Counted from the stretch's first letter, positions 44,158-54,441 are shown. The stretch is 64,000 bases of DNA from Halomonas rhizosphaerae (GCF_030010555.1 NZ_JASCQP010000028.1:62001-126000); one strand, 5' to 3'. The notes: generated by a model not told the origin, from the sequence alone. Translations and numbers: made by a program.

Positions 44158-45087
44158 TCAACGCGACGAGGTGGCCGGTGCGCTCGCCTCCCGGGGGCGT
44201 GACTGCCAGGCCGACCAGGAGTAGAGGGCCAGTCCTGTCCAGATCAGCATGAAGGTGGCCAGTTGCACGGGTGCCAGGGGCTCATGGAACACCAGCAGGG
44301 CGATGACGAACTGGATGGTCGGGTTGAGGTACATCAGGAAGCCCAGGGTGGCCAGACGCAGCCGCCGCGCGGCCCCGGCGAAGGCCAGCAGGGGTAGGGC
44401 AGTGATCACGCCGCTGGCCACCAGCAGGCCGGTGGTACGGCCATCCCCGAGGAAGTGGGAGAGCCCGGCCTGGGTGAGCCAGCCCAGCGCCATCAGGGCC
44501 AGGGGCAGGAGCAGCAGGGTCTCGACGAAGAGTCCCGACAGCCCGTCCAGTGGCACCTGCTTGCGCAGCAGGCCATAGGTACCGAAGGAGAAGGCCAGGG
44601 CCAGGCTGATCCAGGGCAGCTCGCCCAGCATCACCAGTTGGATCGCGATGGCCAGTCCCGCGAGTCCCACCGCCACGCCCTGCAGGCGCGCCATGCGCTC
44701 GCGCAGCACCAGCATGCCTAGCCCCACGTTGACCAGCGGCGTCATGAAGTAGCCCAGGCTCGCCTGGAGCACATGCCGGGTCTCCACCGAATAGATGTAG
44801 AGCCCCCAGTTCAGGGCGATGAGCAGGGCGCAACCCAGCACCCGACCGAGGCGCCTGGGCTCGGCAATGGCCCGGCGGATGGGGGCCCAGCGGCCGAGCA
44901 GGGTGACCAGCCCGACCAGGAAGACACAGGACCAGATCACCCTATGAACCAGTATCTCGAAGGCGGGAACGCCCTGGAAAAGGGCGAAGAACAGCGGGAA
45001 GCAGCCCCAGGCCACATAGGCGGTCAGGCCGAAGGCGACGCCCTTGCCGGTTTCCTGGTGCGGGGCAGAGGTGGAATGGCTGGACAT
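44158..45087 (-). CDS. rarD: EamA-family transporter RarD
   Basis: A 309-residue inner-membrane protein with ten hydrophobic helices in two EamA repeats. The start GVAFGLTAYVAWGCFPLFFALFQGVPAFEIL across 15-45, then WGLYIYSVETRHVLQASLGYF, are hallmark RarD segments. RarD proteins are associated with chloramphenicol sensitivity in E. coli/Pseudomonas, but physiological cargo is unknown. It stands alone, divergent from the omega-amidase gene. Confidence 0.88.
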   Translation of the reverse strand: MSSHSTSAPHQETGKGVAFGLTAYVAWGCFPLFFALFQGVPAFEILVHRVIWSCVFLVGLVTLLGRWAPIRRAIAEPRRLGRVLGCALLIALNWGLYIYSVETRHVLQASLGYFMTPLVNVGLGMLVLRERMARLQGVAVGLAGLAIAIQLVMLGELPWISLALAFSFGTYGLLRKQVPLDGLSGLFVETLLLLPLALMALGWLTQAGLSHFLGDGRTTGLLVASGVITALPLLAFAGAARRLRLATLGFLMYLNPTIQFVIALLVFHEPLAPVQLATFMLIWTGLALYSWSAWQSRPREASAPATSSR

Positions 45088-45222
45088 GAAGGCCTCGAAT
45101 CGAAACGCGTAGACCTTAGCAGGCTATTGGCCGTGCCGCCATGGGTCTCGTGTGGCGGCTGACGATGACGGGGCTCCTGGGGTAGGCTGTGACGGGCCTA
45201 TTACCTGGACGGGAGTTCCCGC

Positions 45223-46038
45223 ATGAGCGAACTGAGAACCACCCTGGTGCAGTGCGACCTGCGCTGGGAAGACCCCGATGCCAACTGCCGGATGCTCGAG
45301 GAGACCCTGGGCGGGCTCGGCGCCGACGACACCGACCTGATCGTGCTGCCGGAGATGTTCGCCACCGGCTTTACCATGAATTCCCGGGAGATGGCCGAGC
45401 CCATGGCCGAGAGCCGTACCGTGGCCTGGCTCAAGGACCAGGCGGCCCGCCGCGGCTGCGTGGTCACCGGCAGTGTGGCCGTGGTGGAGAACGGCGACTA
45501 CTTCAATCGCCTGGTCTGGGCGCGTCCGGACGGCAGCCTGGTCACCTACGACAAGCGTCACCTGTTTCGCATGGCCGGGGAGCACGAGCGCTACGCCATG
45601 GGCCACGAGCGGGTGATCGTCGAGCTCAAGGGATTCCGCATCCTGCTCAGCGTCTGCTACGACCTGCGCTTCCCCGTCTGGCTGCGCCAGCAGCCCGGGC
45701 CCGACGAGCACTTCGAGTATGACGCCCTGCTCTGCGTGGCCAACTGGCCGGCGCCGCGCCGCCACCCCTGGCGGGTGCTGCTGCAGGCCCGGGCCATCGA
45801 GAACCTCTGCCCGGTGATCGGCGTCAATCGGGTCGGCGAGGATGCCAAGGGACTCGCCTATGCCGGCGATTCCATGCTGGTCGATGCCAAGGGCGAGGCG
45901 CTGATCGACGAGCCTCGTGACACCCCCTTCCTGAAGACCGGTAGCCTCTCGCTCGAGGAATTGCACGGCTTCCGCGAGAAGTTTCCCGCCTGGCGTGATG
46001 CCGACCACTTCGGCCTCGCCGACGGGGTGGGCTACTGA
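45223..46038 (+). CDS. Omega-amidase (nitrilase superfamily, YafV-like)
   Basis: Cytoplasmic amidase, probably hydrolysing 2-oxoglutaramate or 2-oxosuccinamate, thereby salvaging transaminase products. The 271 residues show the Glu44-Lys111-Cys145 triad in LPEMFATGF, YDKRHLF and LLSVCYDLRFP. These blocks, and the WPAPRRHPWRVLLQARAIEN segment, match the YafV/Nit2 branch rather than beta-ureidopropionase. Its stop overlaps the rsuA start by one base. Confidence 0.9.
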   Translation: MSELRTTLVQCDLRWEDPDANCRMLEETLGGLGADDTDLIVLPEMFATGFTMNSREMAEPMAESRTVAWLKDQAARRGCVVTGSVAVVENGDYFNRLVWARPDGSLVTYDKRHLFRMAGEHERYAMGHERVIVELKGFRILLSVCYDLRFPVWLRQQPGPDEHFEYDALLCVANWPAPRRHPWRVLLQARAIENLCPVIGVNRVGEDAKGLAYAGDSMLVDAKGEALIDEPRDTPFLKTGSLSLEELHGFREKFPAWRDADHFGLADGVGY

Positions 46039-46736
46039 TGCGCCTGGACCGTTTCCTCTGCGAGACCACCGACCTGACGCGCAGCCTGGCCAAGAAGGCC
46101 CTGCACCGCGAGGAGGTCCAGGTGGACGGCGAGGTAATCAAGAACCCCGCCACCCAGGTCGACGAGCACACCCGTGTCACCTGGAACGGCGAGCGCCTGG
46201 CCCTGGTCGGCCTGCGCTACGTGATGCTGCACAAGCCCGAGGGAGTCGAATGCAGCGCCCGTCGCGGCCTCTACCCGCTGGTCCGCGAGCTGGTCGACCT
46301 GCCCCATGTGGAGCGTCTGCAGACGGTGGGCCGGCTGGACGTCGACACCACGGGCCTCGTCCTGCTTACCGACGACGGCCAGTGGTCCCATCGAGTCACC
46401 TCGCCGAAGCGCCGCTGTGGCAAGGTCTACGAGGTCACGTTGGCCGAGCCGCTGGACGGGGAGGCGCTGGACAACGCCGTGGCCCGTTTCGCCGCGGGGG
46501 TGCTGCTCGACGGGGAAGAGAAGCCGACCCGTCCCGCTGAACTGGCCATGCGCTCACCGTGCGTTGCCGAGCTGACCCTGTTCGAGGGCAAGTACCATCA
46601 GGTCAAGCGGATGTTCGCGGCCATCGGCCACCACGTGGTGGCCCTGCATCGCGAGTCGATCGGGCCGCTGTCACTCGGTGAGCTGAGTGCCGGCGAGTGG
46701 CGCGAACTCACCGAGGATGAGGTGGGGCTGTTCTGA
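46038..46736 (+). CDS. rsuA: 16S rRNA pseudouridine(516) synthase
   Basis: Makes pseudouridine 516 in 16S rRNA. The 232 residues start with an S4-like RNA-binding domain (MRLDRFLCETTDLTRSLAKK...), then the catalytic domain with GRLDVDTTGLVLLTDDG, where the Asp of RLD is the nucleophile, and KYHQVKRMFAAIGHHVVALHRE typical of RsuA rather than RluB/E. Co-transcribed with the omega-amidase gene, whose stop codon it overlaps. Confidence 0.93.
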   Translation: MRLDRFLCETTDLTRSLAKKALHREEVQVDGEVIKNPATQVDEHTRVTWNGERLALVGLRYVMLHKPEGVECSARRGLYPLVRELVDLPHVERLQTVGRLDVDTTGLVLLTDDGQWSHRVTSPKRRCGKVYEVTLAEPLDGEALDNAVARFAAGVLLDGEEKPTRPAELAMRSPCVAELTLFEGKYHQVKRMFAAIGHHVVALHRESIGPLSLGELSAGEWRELTEDEVGLF

Positions 46737-46791
46737 GGCCGGTGCGGTGCCATGAGTCTTCGCTCGCCTCGGCCCCTTGGTGCAGGCGGCG

Positions 46792-48534
46792 TCAGGCGTA
46801 GGTCTCGATTCTCGCCCGTCCGCGGTGCTTGGCCGAGTACAGCGCCTTGTCGGCGAGCCCGATCAGCGTCAGCGGGTCGCCGGCATGCTCGGGGTAGGTG
46901 GCGATGCCGCAGGAGATCGACAGGGGCCCGAGCACCCTGTCACGGTGACGGAAACGCGTCCGGCTCAGCACCTCCAGCAGCTCGGCGAGGCGCGCCTCGG
47001 CGATGGCCGCGCTGGCCCCCGGCATGATGATGACGAACTCCTCGCCGCCCATACGGCAGACCACGTCGGCATCACGGAAGTGGTGGGTCAGTACTCGTCC
47101 TACGCCGACCAGCACCGTATCCCCCGCCTCGTGCCCCTCGCGGTCGTTGAACTGCTTGAAGTGGTCGATATCGATCATCGCCAGGGTCAGCGGCGCGTCG
47201 TGTCGGCGTGCGACGGCCGCCTCGTGCTCGAGCAGCTCGTCGAAGTAGCGGCGGTTGTGCAACCCGGTCAGGGCGTCCTGGTAGGAGTAGGCCTGCAGCT
47301 TCTCGACCATCTGCTCCAGTGCCCGCGTACGCTCGGCGACCTGCTTCTCGAGGGAGAGGTTGAGCCGGCGCAGTTCGCGCTGGGTATGCCGGTAGTGCCA
47401 TAGCGAGATCATCACGATGGCCAGCGCGAAGCCCAGCGCGGCGACGCTAACCGGAACACGGCGCCAGGGCAGCAGCCCATGGGCCACGGCCATGTCAACC
47501 AGCAGCAGCAGGGCGAAGAGCCCGTAGCTGGCGATGATCAGCTTCTGCTCGGCGTTGAGGGCGCCCAGGTGTACGACGATGGTCGTGAACATCACCAGCA
47601 GGGTGACCAGCAGCAGGGCATCGAAGGGCGGGAAGGTGCTGGAGAGGTCGATGACCCCGGCCAGCGCCAGTCCTGGCGCCATCACCAGGTAGCCCAGGTG
47701 GAGCTGCCAGATGCGCCTCAGCAGCGTCGGGCGTTGCTCGGCGAACCAGTGCTCCAGCATCAGCCCCATGGCCACCGGCAGGGTGTAGTAGCCGATAGCA
47801 GCCAGGGTGTCCCAAAGCAGCGGGACCTCCAGCAGCAGCTGGCTGGCCTGCGTCTCGGCCAGCAGCATGCTGCCCGCCCCGAGGGCGAACAGCCCGATGC
47901 CGAAGAAGCTTCGCCGGTTGGCCTGTACGAGGGCGAAGATGAAGGCGAGCAGGGCGAGCAGCAGCAGGAAGGTGCTGATGACCAGGTCCCCGGCCGAACG
48001 CTCGAGGATGTAGTGCAGCAGGTCGAGGCGGTCCATCAGCTTGACCTCGCCCCACAGGCCGATGTCGGTGTAGTCGGAGAAGACCCGGAAGTAGAGGGTC
48101 TTGCCCGCGAAGTCCTCGGGCAGGCTGATCATGTGCCAGGGCCAGCCCTCGAAGCGTCCCTCCCCGCGGGCATCGAAGTGCCCGTACTGGTAGATCAGCT
48201 CGTCTTCCAGCCAGGCCTGGGTGATCAGGTCGACGCTGTAGATGTAGAGCACCGGGTCGCGCCACTCGCCCTCGGGTAGGGTGATGCGAAACCAGGCGTG
48301 CTTGCTGCCTCCACGGCCCGGAGGGTTGGACGGGAAGGCGATCGGCTGCCACTCGCCCTGCGAGGCCGGGTCGTCGACCCAGGCCGGGGTGCCGTCGGCC
48401 CGGAAGGGAGAGTCCCCCCAGCGATATTCCCAGCCCTTGTCGAGGTCCAGCGGGGCGGGGCCGGCGAAGACGGGCGCGGCCATCAGCAACGCCAGCAACA
48501 GGGTCCCGAGCAGGGAGAAGAAGAGTGTACGCAT
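46792..48534 (-). CDS. Diguanylate cyclase with 7TMR-DISM sensor
   Basis: A 580-residue membrane protein. A signal peptide or first helix (2-24) is followed by a periplasmic 7TMR-DISMED2-like domain (about 25-170, WFRITLPEGEW, YFRVFSDYTDIGLWGEV), seven helices (about 178-380), a coiled coil with RELRRLNLSLEKQVAERTR, and a GGDEF domain with active-site GGEEF (496-500) and inhibitory RxxD (487-490). It should make cyclic di-GMP and be feedback-inhibited. The start is ATG 48534, where hydrophobic sequence begins. A -10-like TATAAT on the minus strand lies at 48647-48652. Confidence 0.9.
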   Translation of the reverse strand: MRTLFFSLLGTLLLALLMAAPVFAGPAPLDLDKGWEYRWGDSPFRADGTPAWVDDPASQGEWQPIAFPSNPPGRGGSKHAWFRITLPEGEWRDPVLYIYSVDLITQAWLEDELIYQYGHFDARGEGRFEGWPWHMISLPEDFAGKTLYFRVFSDYTDIGLWGEVKLMDRLDLLHYILERSAGDLVISTFLLLLALLAFIFALVQANRRSFFGIGLFALGAGSMLLAETQASQLLLEVPLLWDTLAAIGYYTLPVAMGLMLEHWFAEQRPTLLRRIWQLHLGYLVMAPGLALAGVIDLSSTFPPFDALLLVTLLVMFTTIVVHLGALNAEQKLIIASYGLFALLLLVDMAVAHGLLPWRRVPVSVAALGFALAIVMISLWHYRHTQRELRRLNLSLEKQVAERTRALEQMVEKLQAYSYQDALTGLHNRRYFDELLEHEAAVARRHDAPLTLAMIDIDHFKQFNDREGHEAGDTVLVGVGRVLTHHFRDADVVCRMGGEEFVIIMPGASAAIAEARLAELLEVLSRTRFRHRDRVLGPLSISCGIATYPEHAGDPLTLIGLADKALYSAKHRGRARIETYA

Positions 48535-48788
48535 GGCGTCCTGAGGCCTCGGATCAGATCGACAGTGTAACCCAGCGTAACCCGTGGCGGATGTCTCCTT
48601 TGTCAACGCCCCGCTGCAGGTCGCAAGACATTCTGGACGAGACGTTATTATACCGTTATCTATCTATGTGGCTGGCAGTAGAAGCCCCCTGAATACGGAC
48701 TCATGAGCGAGAGTGGCAAGACGAACAAGCCTCCCGCTGTATGCATGCGGCAACGTTGCCCAGCCATTGGGACTGTTTGCTGATCGGC

Positions 48789-50387
48789 TCACTCGCGCGG
48801 GGCAAGCCCGGCGGCCGCCACCAGGGCCCGTGTGTAGTCGCTGGCGGGGTTCTCGAGGACCTGCAGGCAGTCGCCCTGTTCCATCACCTCGCCGTCCTTG
48901 AGGACCAGCACTCGGTGGGCCATGGCCCGCACCACCGCCAGGTCATGACTGATGAACAGATAGCTGAGCCGACGGCGGGTCTGGAGGTCACGCAGCAGCT
49001 CCACAAGCTGCTTCTGCACGCTGCGGTCCAGGGCCGAGGTGGGTTCGTCGAGGACCACCAGCCGTGGCTCGAGGATGATCGCCCGGGCCACGGCGATGCG
49101 TTGTCGCTGGCCGCCGGAGAACTCGTGGGGGTAGCGGGAGGCGCACTCCTCGGGCAGGCCCACCTCGCGTAGGGTGGCACGCACGCGGCGGTCGACCTCG
49201 GCGATGGCGAGTTCCGGGTGATGGAAGCGCAATCCTTCGCTGACGATATCGAAGACCGGCAGTCGTGGCGAAAGCGAGCCATAGGGGTCCTGGAACACCA
49301 CCTGAAGGCTGCGGCGTTGGCGTCGCAGGGCGTTGCCGGTCAGCTGGTCGAGCCGTATGCCGTCGAAGTCGATCTCGCCGCTGCCCTGGCCCAGGCGCAG
49401 CAGCGCATGAGCCAGGGTGGTCTTGCCCGAACCGGATTCGCCGACGATGCCCAGGGTCTCGCCGGGCGCCACGTGCAGGTCCAGCGGCTTGACCGCCTCA
49501 AACGGGGGCGGGCGTCGGGCGAACAGCCGTGTCGGGCGAGGGAAGCGGACCCCGACCCCCCGGGCGCTCAGCAGCGGGGCGACTCGCGCGACGGGCGCCG
49601 GGCGGCCCGAAGGCTCTGCCTCCAGCAGTTGCCGGGTGTAGTCACTGCGGGGCTGGGTGAAGACCTCGGCCACTGGGCCGGTCTCCTGCTCACGGCCGGC
49701 ATGCAGCACGCAGATCCTGTCGGCATGTCGGCGCACCAGGTTGAGGTCGTGGGTGATGAAGAGCATGCCCATCCCGTGGGCATCGCGCAGTTCGGCAAGC
49801 AGGGCGAGGATTTCCTGCTGCACGGTGACGTCAAGCGCGGTGGTGGGCTCGTCGGCGATCAGCAGCTCGGGTCCATTGGCAATGGCCATGGCGATCATCA
49901 CCCGCTGGCGCTGGCCGCCGGAGATCTGGTGCGGCCAGGCATCCAGCAGTTCGTCGGCGCGCGGCAGCTTGACCTGTTCCAGCAGTTCCCGGGTGCGCGC
50001 CCGGGCGGCCCTGCCCGTGAGTCCCTGGTGCAGGCGCAGGGTCTCGCCGATCTGCTTGCCGATGGGGTGCAGCGGGTTGAGCGAGGTCATGGGTTCCTGG
50101 AAGACGAAGCCCACCCGGCTACCACGCAGCCCTCGCCAGCCCCGGTCGGACAGGGTGGCGAGATCCGTATCAGCCAGTTGGCGCCCGCCTTCGACCCGCG
50201 CATTGGGGGGCAGCAGGTTCATGGCGCCGAGTGCCGAGACCGACTTGCCGGAGCCGGATTCGCCGACCAGGGCGAGGGTCTCGCCACGGTTGACGGTCAG
50301 CGACAGTCGGTCGACCACAGTGACCTCATCGAAGGCGATGGTCAGGTCGTGCAGCTGCAGCAGGGGGGTGGTCATGGGCTCACGCAT
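48789..50387 (-). CDS. yejF: ABC transporter ATP-binding protein, YejF-like (two nucleotide-binding domains)
   Basis: ATPase of the YejABEF peptide importer, 532 residues with both domains fused. Two Walker A motifs (GESGSGKSVSALGA near 40 and GESGSGKTTLAHALL near 320), two signatures (HQISGGQRQRVMIA and HEFSGGQRQRIAVA) and two Walker B blocks (LLIADEPTTALD, LVVLDEPTSALD) are seen. The ATG at 50387 has GAGGAG seven bases upstream and overlaps the yejE stop by eight bases; ATG 50375 is an alternative. Last gene of the operon. Confidence 0.92.
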   Translation of the reverse strand: MREPMTTPLLQLHDLTIAFDEVTVVDRLSLTVNRGETLALVGESGSGKSVSALGAMNLLPPNARVEGGRQLADTDLATLSDRGWRGLRGSRVGFVFQEPMTSLNPLHPIGKQIGETLRLHQGLTGRAARARTRELLEQVKLPRADELLDAWPHQISGGQRQRVMIAMAIANGPELLIADEPTTALDVTVQQEILALLAELRDAHGMGMLFITHDLNLVRRHADRICVLHAGREQETGPVAEVFTQPRSDYTRQLLEAEPSGRPAPVARVAPLLSARGVGVRFPRPTRLFARRPPPFEAVKPLDLHVAPGETLGIVGESGSGKTTLAHALLRLGQGSGEIDFDGIRLDQLTGNALRRQRRSLQVVFQDPYGSLSPRLPVFDIVSEGLRFHHPELAIAEVDRRVRATLREVGLPEECASRYPHEFSGGQRQRIAVARAIILEPRLVVLDEPTSALDRSVQKQLVELLRDLQTRRRLSYLFISHDLAVVRAMAHRVLVLKDGEVMEQGDCLQVLENPASDYTRALVAAAGLAPRE

Positions 50388-51474
50388 CTTGCCCGCTCCT
50401 CGGGGGTTCGCTCGGTGCCGGGGAAGGGCTGGCGGCATGCTGGATATGGCGGGGGTCGAAGGCGTCGCGAAGCCCCTCGCCGATGAACACCAGCAGCGAG
50501 AGCATCACCGAGAGGGTGACGAAGGCGGTGATGCCCAGCCATGGGGCCTGCAGGTTGTTCTTGCCCTGGGCGACCAGCTCGCCCAGGGACGGCGAGCCCG
50601 GTGGCAGGCCGAAGCCGAGGAAGTCCAGGGCGGTGAGGGTGGTAATGGCGCCGGTGAACAGGAAGGGGATGAAGGTCAGGGTCGCCACCATGGCATTGGG
50701 CAGGACATGGCGCCACATGATCAGCCGCGACGGCAGGCCCATGGCTCGAGCGGCACGGACATACTCGAGATTCCGGGCGCGCAGGAACTCGGCGCGCACC
50801 ACGTCGACCAGACCCAGCCAGGAGAACAGCAGCATGATGCCCAGCAGCCACCAGAGGTTGGGTTCCACCAGGCTCGCCAGGATGATCAGCAGGAAGAGCA
50901 TCGGCAGTCCCGACCAGATCTCGGTGAAACGCTGGCCGATCAGGTCCACCTTGCCGCCGAAGTAGCCCTGGATGCCGCCGGCCAGGACTCCCAGCACCAG
51001 CGATCCCGCGGTGAGCACCAGGGCGAAGATCACCGAGAGGCGGAAGCCGTAGATCACCCTCGCCAGGACGTCGCGGCCCTGGTCGTCGGTGCCTAGCCAG
51101 TGCCGGGTGGTGGGCGGTGACGGCGCCGGGTGGTCCAGTTCCTTGTCCAGGGTCTCGTAGGAGAAGGGGATCGGTGGCCAGAGCATCCAGCCGTTGGCCA
51201 TGATCTCGTCGCGCACGAAGGGGTCGTGGTAGTCCGCAGGGCTCGGCAGGAACCCCCCGAACTCGGTATCGGGATAGTCCACCAGGACAGGCACGTACCA
51301 TTGTCCCTGGTACTGCATGACGATGGGCCGGTCGTTGGCGATCAGCTCGGCCACCAGGCTGACCACGAAGAGGGCCGCGAAGATCCACAGCGAGAACCGG
51401 GCCCGGCGGTTGTCGCGGAAGACCGCCAGGCGGCGGCGGGTGATGGGGGAGAGGTCGCGCGAGAGCAGTGACAT
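50380..51474 (-). CDS. yejE: ABC transporter permease, YejE-like
   Basis: Membrane subunit, 364 residues. One N-terminal helix (about 28-45) is followed by a periplasmic loop of about 100 residues containing PFVRDEIMANGWMLWPPIPFS and the DPP-type WLGTDDQGRDVLARVIYGFRLS, then five helices with the EAA loop AARAMGLPSRLIMWRHVLPN. This long loop and order match E. coli YejE. ATG 51474 is chosen because the residues before it are unlike the family. It lies four bases after yejB. Confidence 0.92.
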   Translation of the reverse strand: MSLLSRDLSPITRRRLAVFRDNRRARFSLWIFAALFVVSLVAELIANDRPIVMQYQGQWYVPVLVDYPDTEFGGFLPSPADYHDPFVRDEIMANGWMLWPPIPFSYETLDKELDHPAPSPPTTRHWLGTDDQGRDVLARVIYGFRLSVIFALVLTAGSLVLGVLAGGIQGYFGGKVDLIGQRFTEIWSGLPMLFLLIILASLVEPNLWWLLGIMLLFSWLGLVDVVRAEFLRARNLEYVRAARAMGLPSRLIMWRHVLPNAMVATLTFIPFLFTGAITTLTALDFLGFGLPPGSPSLGELVAQGKNNLQAPWLGITAFVTLSVMLSLLVFIGEGLRDAFDPRHIQHAASPSPAPSEPPRSGQDA

Positions 51475-51478
51475 CGGT

Positions 51479-52552
51479 TCAGGACTCCCGTGTCTCGAAG
51501 TCGATGCGCGGGTCCACCCACACATAGGTCAGGTCGGAGATCAGCTTCAGGACCAGTCCGATCAGGGTGTAGAGGTAGAGGGTCCCGAAGATCACCGGGT
51601 AGTCGCGCTGCATCACGGCTTCGAAGCCCAGCAGGCCCAGGCCGTTGAGCGAGAAGATCACCTCGATCAGCAGCGACCCGGTAAAGAAGATGCCGACCAG
51701 GGCGGCCGGCAGCCCGGCGATGATGATCAGCATGGCGTTGCGGAAGACGTGGCCGTAGAGCACTCGTCGGTCGCTGGCTCCCTTGGCACGGGCGGTGAGC
51801 ACATACTGCTTGTGGACCTCGTCGAGAAAGCTGTTCTTGGTCAGCATGGTCAGGGTCGCGAAGCTGCCGATCGCCGAGGCGATCACCGGCAGGGTGATGT
51901 GCCAGAGGTAGTCCTTGACCTTGCCCCAGGCGGAGAGCTCGTCGAAGTCCGGTGAGGTGAGGCCACGCAGTGGGAACAGGTCCCAGTAGCTGCCGCCGGC
52001 GAACAGCACGATCAGCAGGATGGCGAACAGGAAGCCGGGGATGGCGTAACCGACGATCACCAGTCCCGAGCTCCAGACGTCGAAGCGTGAGCCATGTCGC
52101 AGGGCCTTGCGAATGCCCAGCGGGATCGATACCAGATAGACCACCAGCGTGGTCCAGAGCCCCAGCGAAATCGACACGGGAAGCCGCTCGAGCATCAGGG
52201 TGGTGACCTGCTCGTCACGGAAGAAGCTCTCGCCGAAATCGAAGGTGGCATAGTCGGCAATCATGCCGAGGAAGCGCTCGTGGGCGGGCTGGTCGAACCC
52301 GAACTGGGCCTCGAGCTTCTCGATGAAGGCGGGGGGGATGCCCCGGGCGCCTCGCGACTCACCGCCCGACGCGACGTCCCCGCCCCCCCCTTCCATACGG
52401 GTGCTGGCCTGGCTGGAGAGGCCCTCGAAACGGGCCAGCACCTGGTCGATGGGACCGCCCGGTGCAGCCTGGACGATGATGAAGTTGAGCAGCATGATCC
52501 CCAGCAGGGTGGGGATCATCAACAGCAGGCGGCGCAGTACATAGCGGGCCAC
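51479..52552 (-). CDS. yejB: ABC transporter permease, YejB-like
   Basis: Membrane subunit, 357 residues, six helices. It starts [20 protein letters not shown], has the characteristic insertion with [29 protein letters not shown] (about 70-98), and the permease EAA-type loop [24 protein letters not shown] small Gly/Ser-rich stretch ([12 protein letters not shown]) precedes the insertion. The subunit pairs with YejE. In E. coli the system imports microcin C and peptides; the natural substrate here is inferred to be peptides. Confidence 0.92.
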   Translation of the reverse strand: MARYVLRRLLLMIPTLLGIMLLNFIIVQAAPGGPIDQVLARFEGLSSQASTRMEGGGGDVASGGESRGARGIPPAFIEKLEAQFGFDQPAHERFLGMIADYATFDFGESFFRDEQVTTLMLERLPVSISLGLWTTLVVYLVSIPLGIRKALRHGSRFDVWSSGLVIVGYAIPGFLFAILLIVLFAGGSYWDLFPLRGLTSPDFDELSAWGKVKDYLWHITLPVIASAIGSFATLTMLTKNSFLDEVHKQYVLTARAKGASDRRVLYGHVFRNAMLIIIAGLPAALVGIFFTGSLLIEVIFSLNGLGLLGFEAVMQRDYPVIFGTLYLYTLIGLVLKLISDLTYVWVDPRIDFETRES

Positions 52553-52611
52553 GGCGTATCCTTACTCCACGGGTGACGGCAGCCGGCGGGCCGGGCGCCG
52601 GTCATGCACCT

Positions 52612-54441
52612 TCAGCGGTTGCGCTGGCGGCTCTCGATCTCGGCGCCGCGCTCGGGGTCCACCCACCAGGCGGCCAGGTCCAGGTTGTACTCGGGGAAGG
52701 GTTCCTGCCAGCCGAACTTGTCCCACAGGGCGATCCGCGTCTGGCCCAGGTGCCACTGGGGAATGACGTAGAAGCCCCAGCGCAGTACCCGATCCAGCGC
52801 CCTGGCGGCCGTGTCCAGCGCCTCTCGGGAGTCGGCGGCGATCAGGGTGTCGACCAACTCGTCGATCACCGGGTCACTGAGCCCGATCAGGTTGCGGCTC
52901 TGGGGAACCTCGGCGTATTCGCTGGTCCAGAAATCACGCTGCTCGTTGCCGGGGTTGGCCGACTGGGGGAAGCTGCCGACGATGATATCGAAGTCGAAGC
53001 CGCGGAGGCGGTTGAGGTACTGGTTGACGTCGACGATGCGGATATCGCCCTCGATGCCCAGCTTGGCCAGGTTCTGAAGCAGCGGCTGCACGACCCGCTC
53101 GAACTGGCTATCGAAAAGCAGCACCTCCAGCGTCAGCGGTGCGCCGGAGTCGAGGTGGGTCATGACGCCGTCGCGGACCACATAGCCGGCCTGGTTGAGC
53201 AGCTCGAGCGCCCTGGCGAGCCGTGGACGCATCTCCTCAGGGTGCTCGATAGGCAGGGGCTCATCGAAGACCCGCTCGGGCAAGGCCTCTCGGTGCGGTT
53301 CGAGCAGGGCCAGCTCGGCCTCGCTCGGCAGGCCTTCGGCCGCCATCTCGGAGTTGGCGAAGTAGCTCTCGGTGCGTTGGTAGGCGCCGTAGAAGAGGTT
53401 GCGGTTGAGCCACTCGAAGTCGAAGGCCAGGTTGAGGGCCTCGCGGACGCGGACGTCCTGGAATTTGTCGCGCCGCAGGTTCATCACATAGGCCTGCATG
53501 CCCGCGGGCTGGCCGTCCGGTACTTCGAGCCGCTTGACGAACCCCTCTTCCAGGGCCGGGAAGTCGTAGGCGGTGGCCCAGTTTCGGGCGCTGGTCTCGA
53601 TACGCATGTCGAGGTTGCCGGCCTTGAACGCCTCGAGGGCTACCGTCTGGTCGCGGTAGTAGTCGTAGACCAGTCGATCGACGTTGTGGCGGCCCCGGTT
53701 CACCGGGAGGTCCCGCGCCCAGTAGTCGTCGACGCGCTCAAAGACGATGCGCCGTCCCGGCTCCACCTCGCCGATGCGGTAGGGGCCGGAGCCGAGCAGG
53801 GCGTCGCGGGTGGTGGCCTCGAAATCACGATCCTGCCAGAAGTGCGCCGGCAGGATCGGCAACTGGCCGATGATCAACGGCAGCTCGCGCGATTCGCTGT
53901 CGGCGAGGTCGAAGTGGACAGTGTCCTCGTCGAGTGCCTGTACGTCGATGACGTCGGCATAGTAGGCGCCGTAGAAGGGCTGGCCCTTCTCGGTCAGGGT
54001 CTCGAAGCTGAATACCACGTCCTCGGCGGTCACCGGCTCGCCGTCATGAAAGCGTGCTTCGGGATGCAGGTCGAATTCGATCCACTGTCGCTCTGGATCG
54101 AGTCGCACGCCATCGGCGAGCAGGCCATACATCGAGAAGGGCTCGTCGGGGTTCTGGGTCAGCAGGGTGTCGTAGATCTCGGTCAGGCCGGTGGCCGGGG
54201 TGCCGCGGATGATGAAGGGGTTGGTGGAATCGAAGCTGCCGATGGCCGAGCGCACCAGGCTGCCCCCCTTCGGTGCGTCGGGGGCCGCATGGGGGAAGTG
54301 TGCGAAGTCCGCGGGCAGGCGCGGGTCACCATAGAGGGCCAGGCCGTGCACGGTCGGCACGTCGGCCGGCTCGGCCGCCAGGGCCGGTCCGCCGAGCAGC
54401 GTGCCCAGCAGCAGGCCCAGGCCAGGGGCAGCGTGTCGCAT
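52612..54441 (-). CDS. yejA: Periplasmic oligopeptide-binding protein, YejA-like
   Basis: Solute-binding protein of the YejABEF importer, 609 residues. A signal peptide ends near GPALAAEPAD (about residue 22). SBP family 5 blocks are GLALYGDPRLPADFAHFPHAAPDAPKGG written across 31-58, EARFHDGEPVTAEDVVFSFETL, and VRDGVMTHLDSGAPL. Gene order A-B-E-F matches E. coli. Binding specificity is inferred only. First gene of the minus-strand operon; mltD lies upstream on the same strand, 42 bases away. Confidence 0.92.
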   Translation of the reverse strand: MRHAAPGLGLLLGTLLGGPALAAEPADVPTVHGLALYGDPRLPADFAHFPHAAPDAPKGGSLVRSAIGSFDSTNPFIIRGTPATGLTEIYDTLLTQNPDEPFSMYGLLADGVRLDPERQWIEFDLHPEARFHDGEPVTAEDVVFSFETLTEKGQPFYGAYYADVIDVQALDEDTVHFDLADSESRELPLIIGQLPILPAHFWQDRDFEATTRDALLGSGPYRIGEVEPGRRIVFERVDDYWARDLPVNRGRHNVDRLVYDYYRDQTVALEAFKAGNLDMRIETSARNWATAYDFPALEEGFVKRLEVPDGQPAGMQAYVMNLRRDKFQDVRVREALNLAFDFEWLNRNLFYGAYQRTESYFANSEMAAEGLPSEAELALLEPHREALPERVFDEPLPIEHPEEMRPRLARALELLNQAGYVVRDGVMTHLDSGAPLTLEVLLFDSQFERVVQPLLQNLAKLGIEGDIRIVDVNQYLNRLRGFDFDIIVGSFPQSANPGNEQRDFWTSEYAEVPQSRNLIGLSDPVIDELVDTLIAADSREALDTAARALDRVLRWGFYVIPQWHLGQTRIALWDKFGWQEPFPEYNLDLAAWWVDPERGAEIESRQRNR

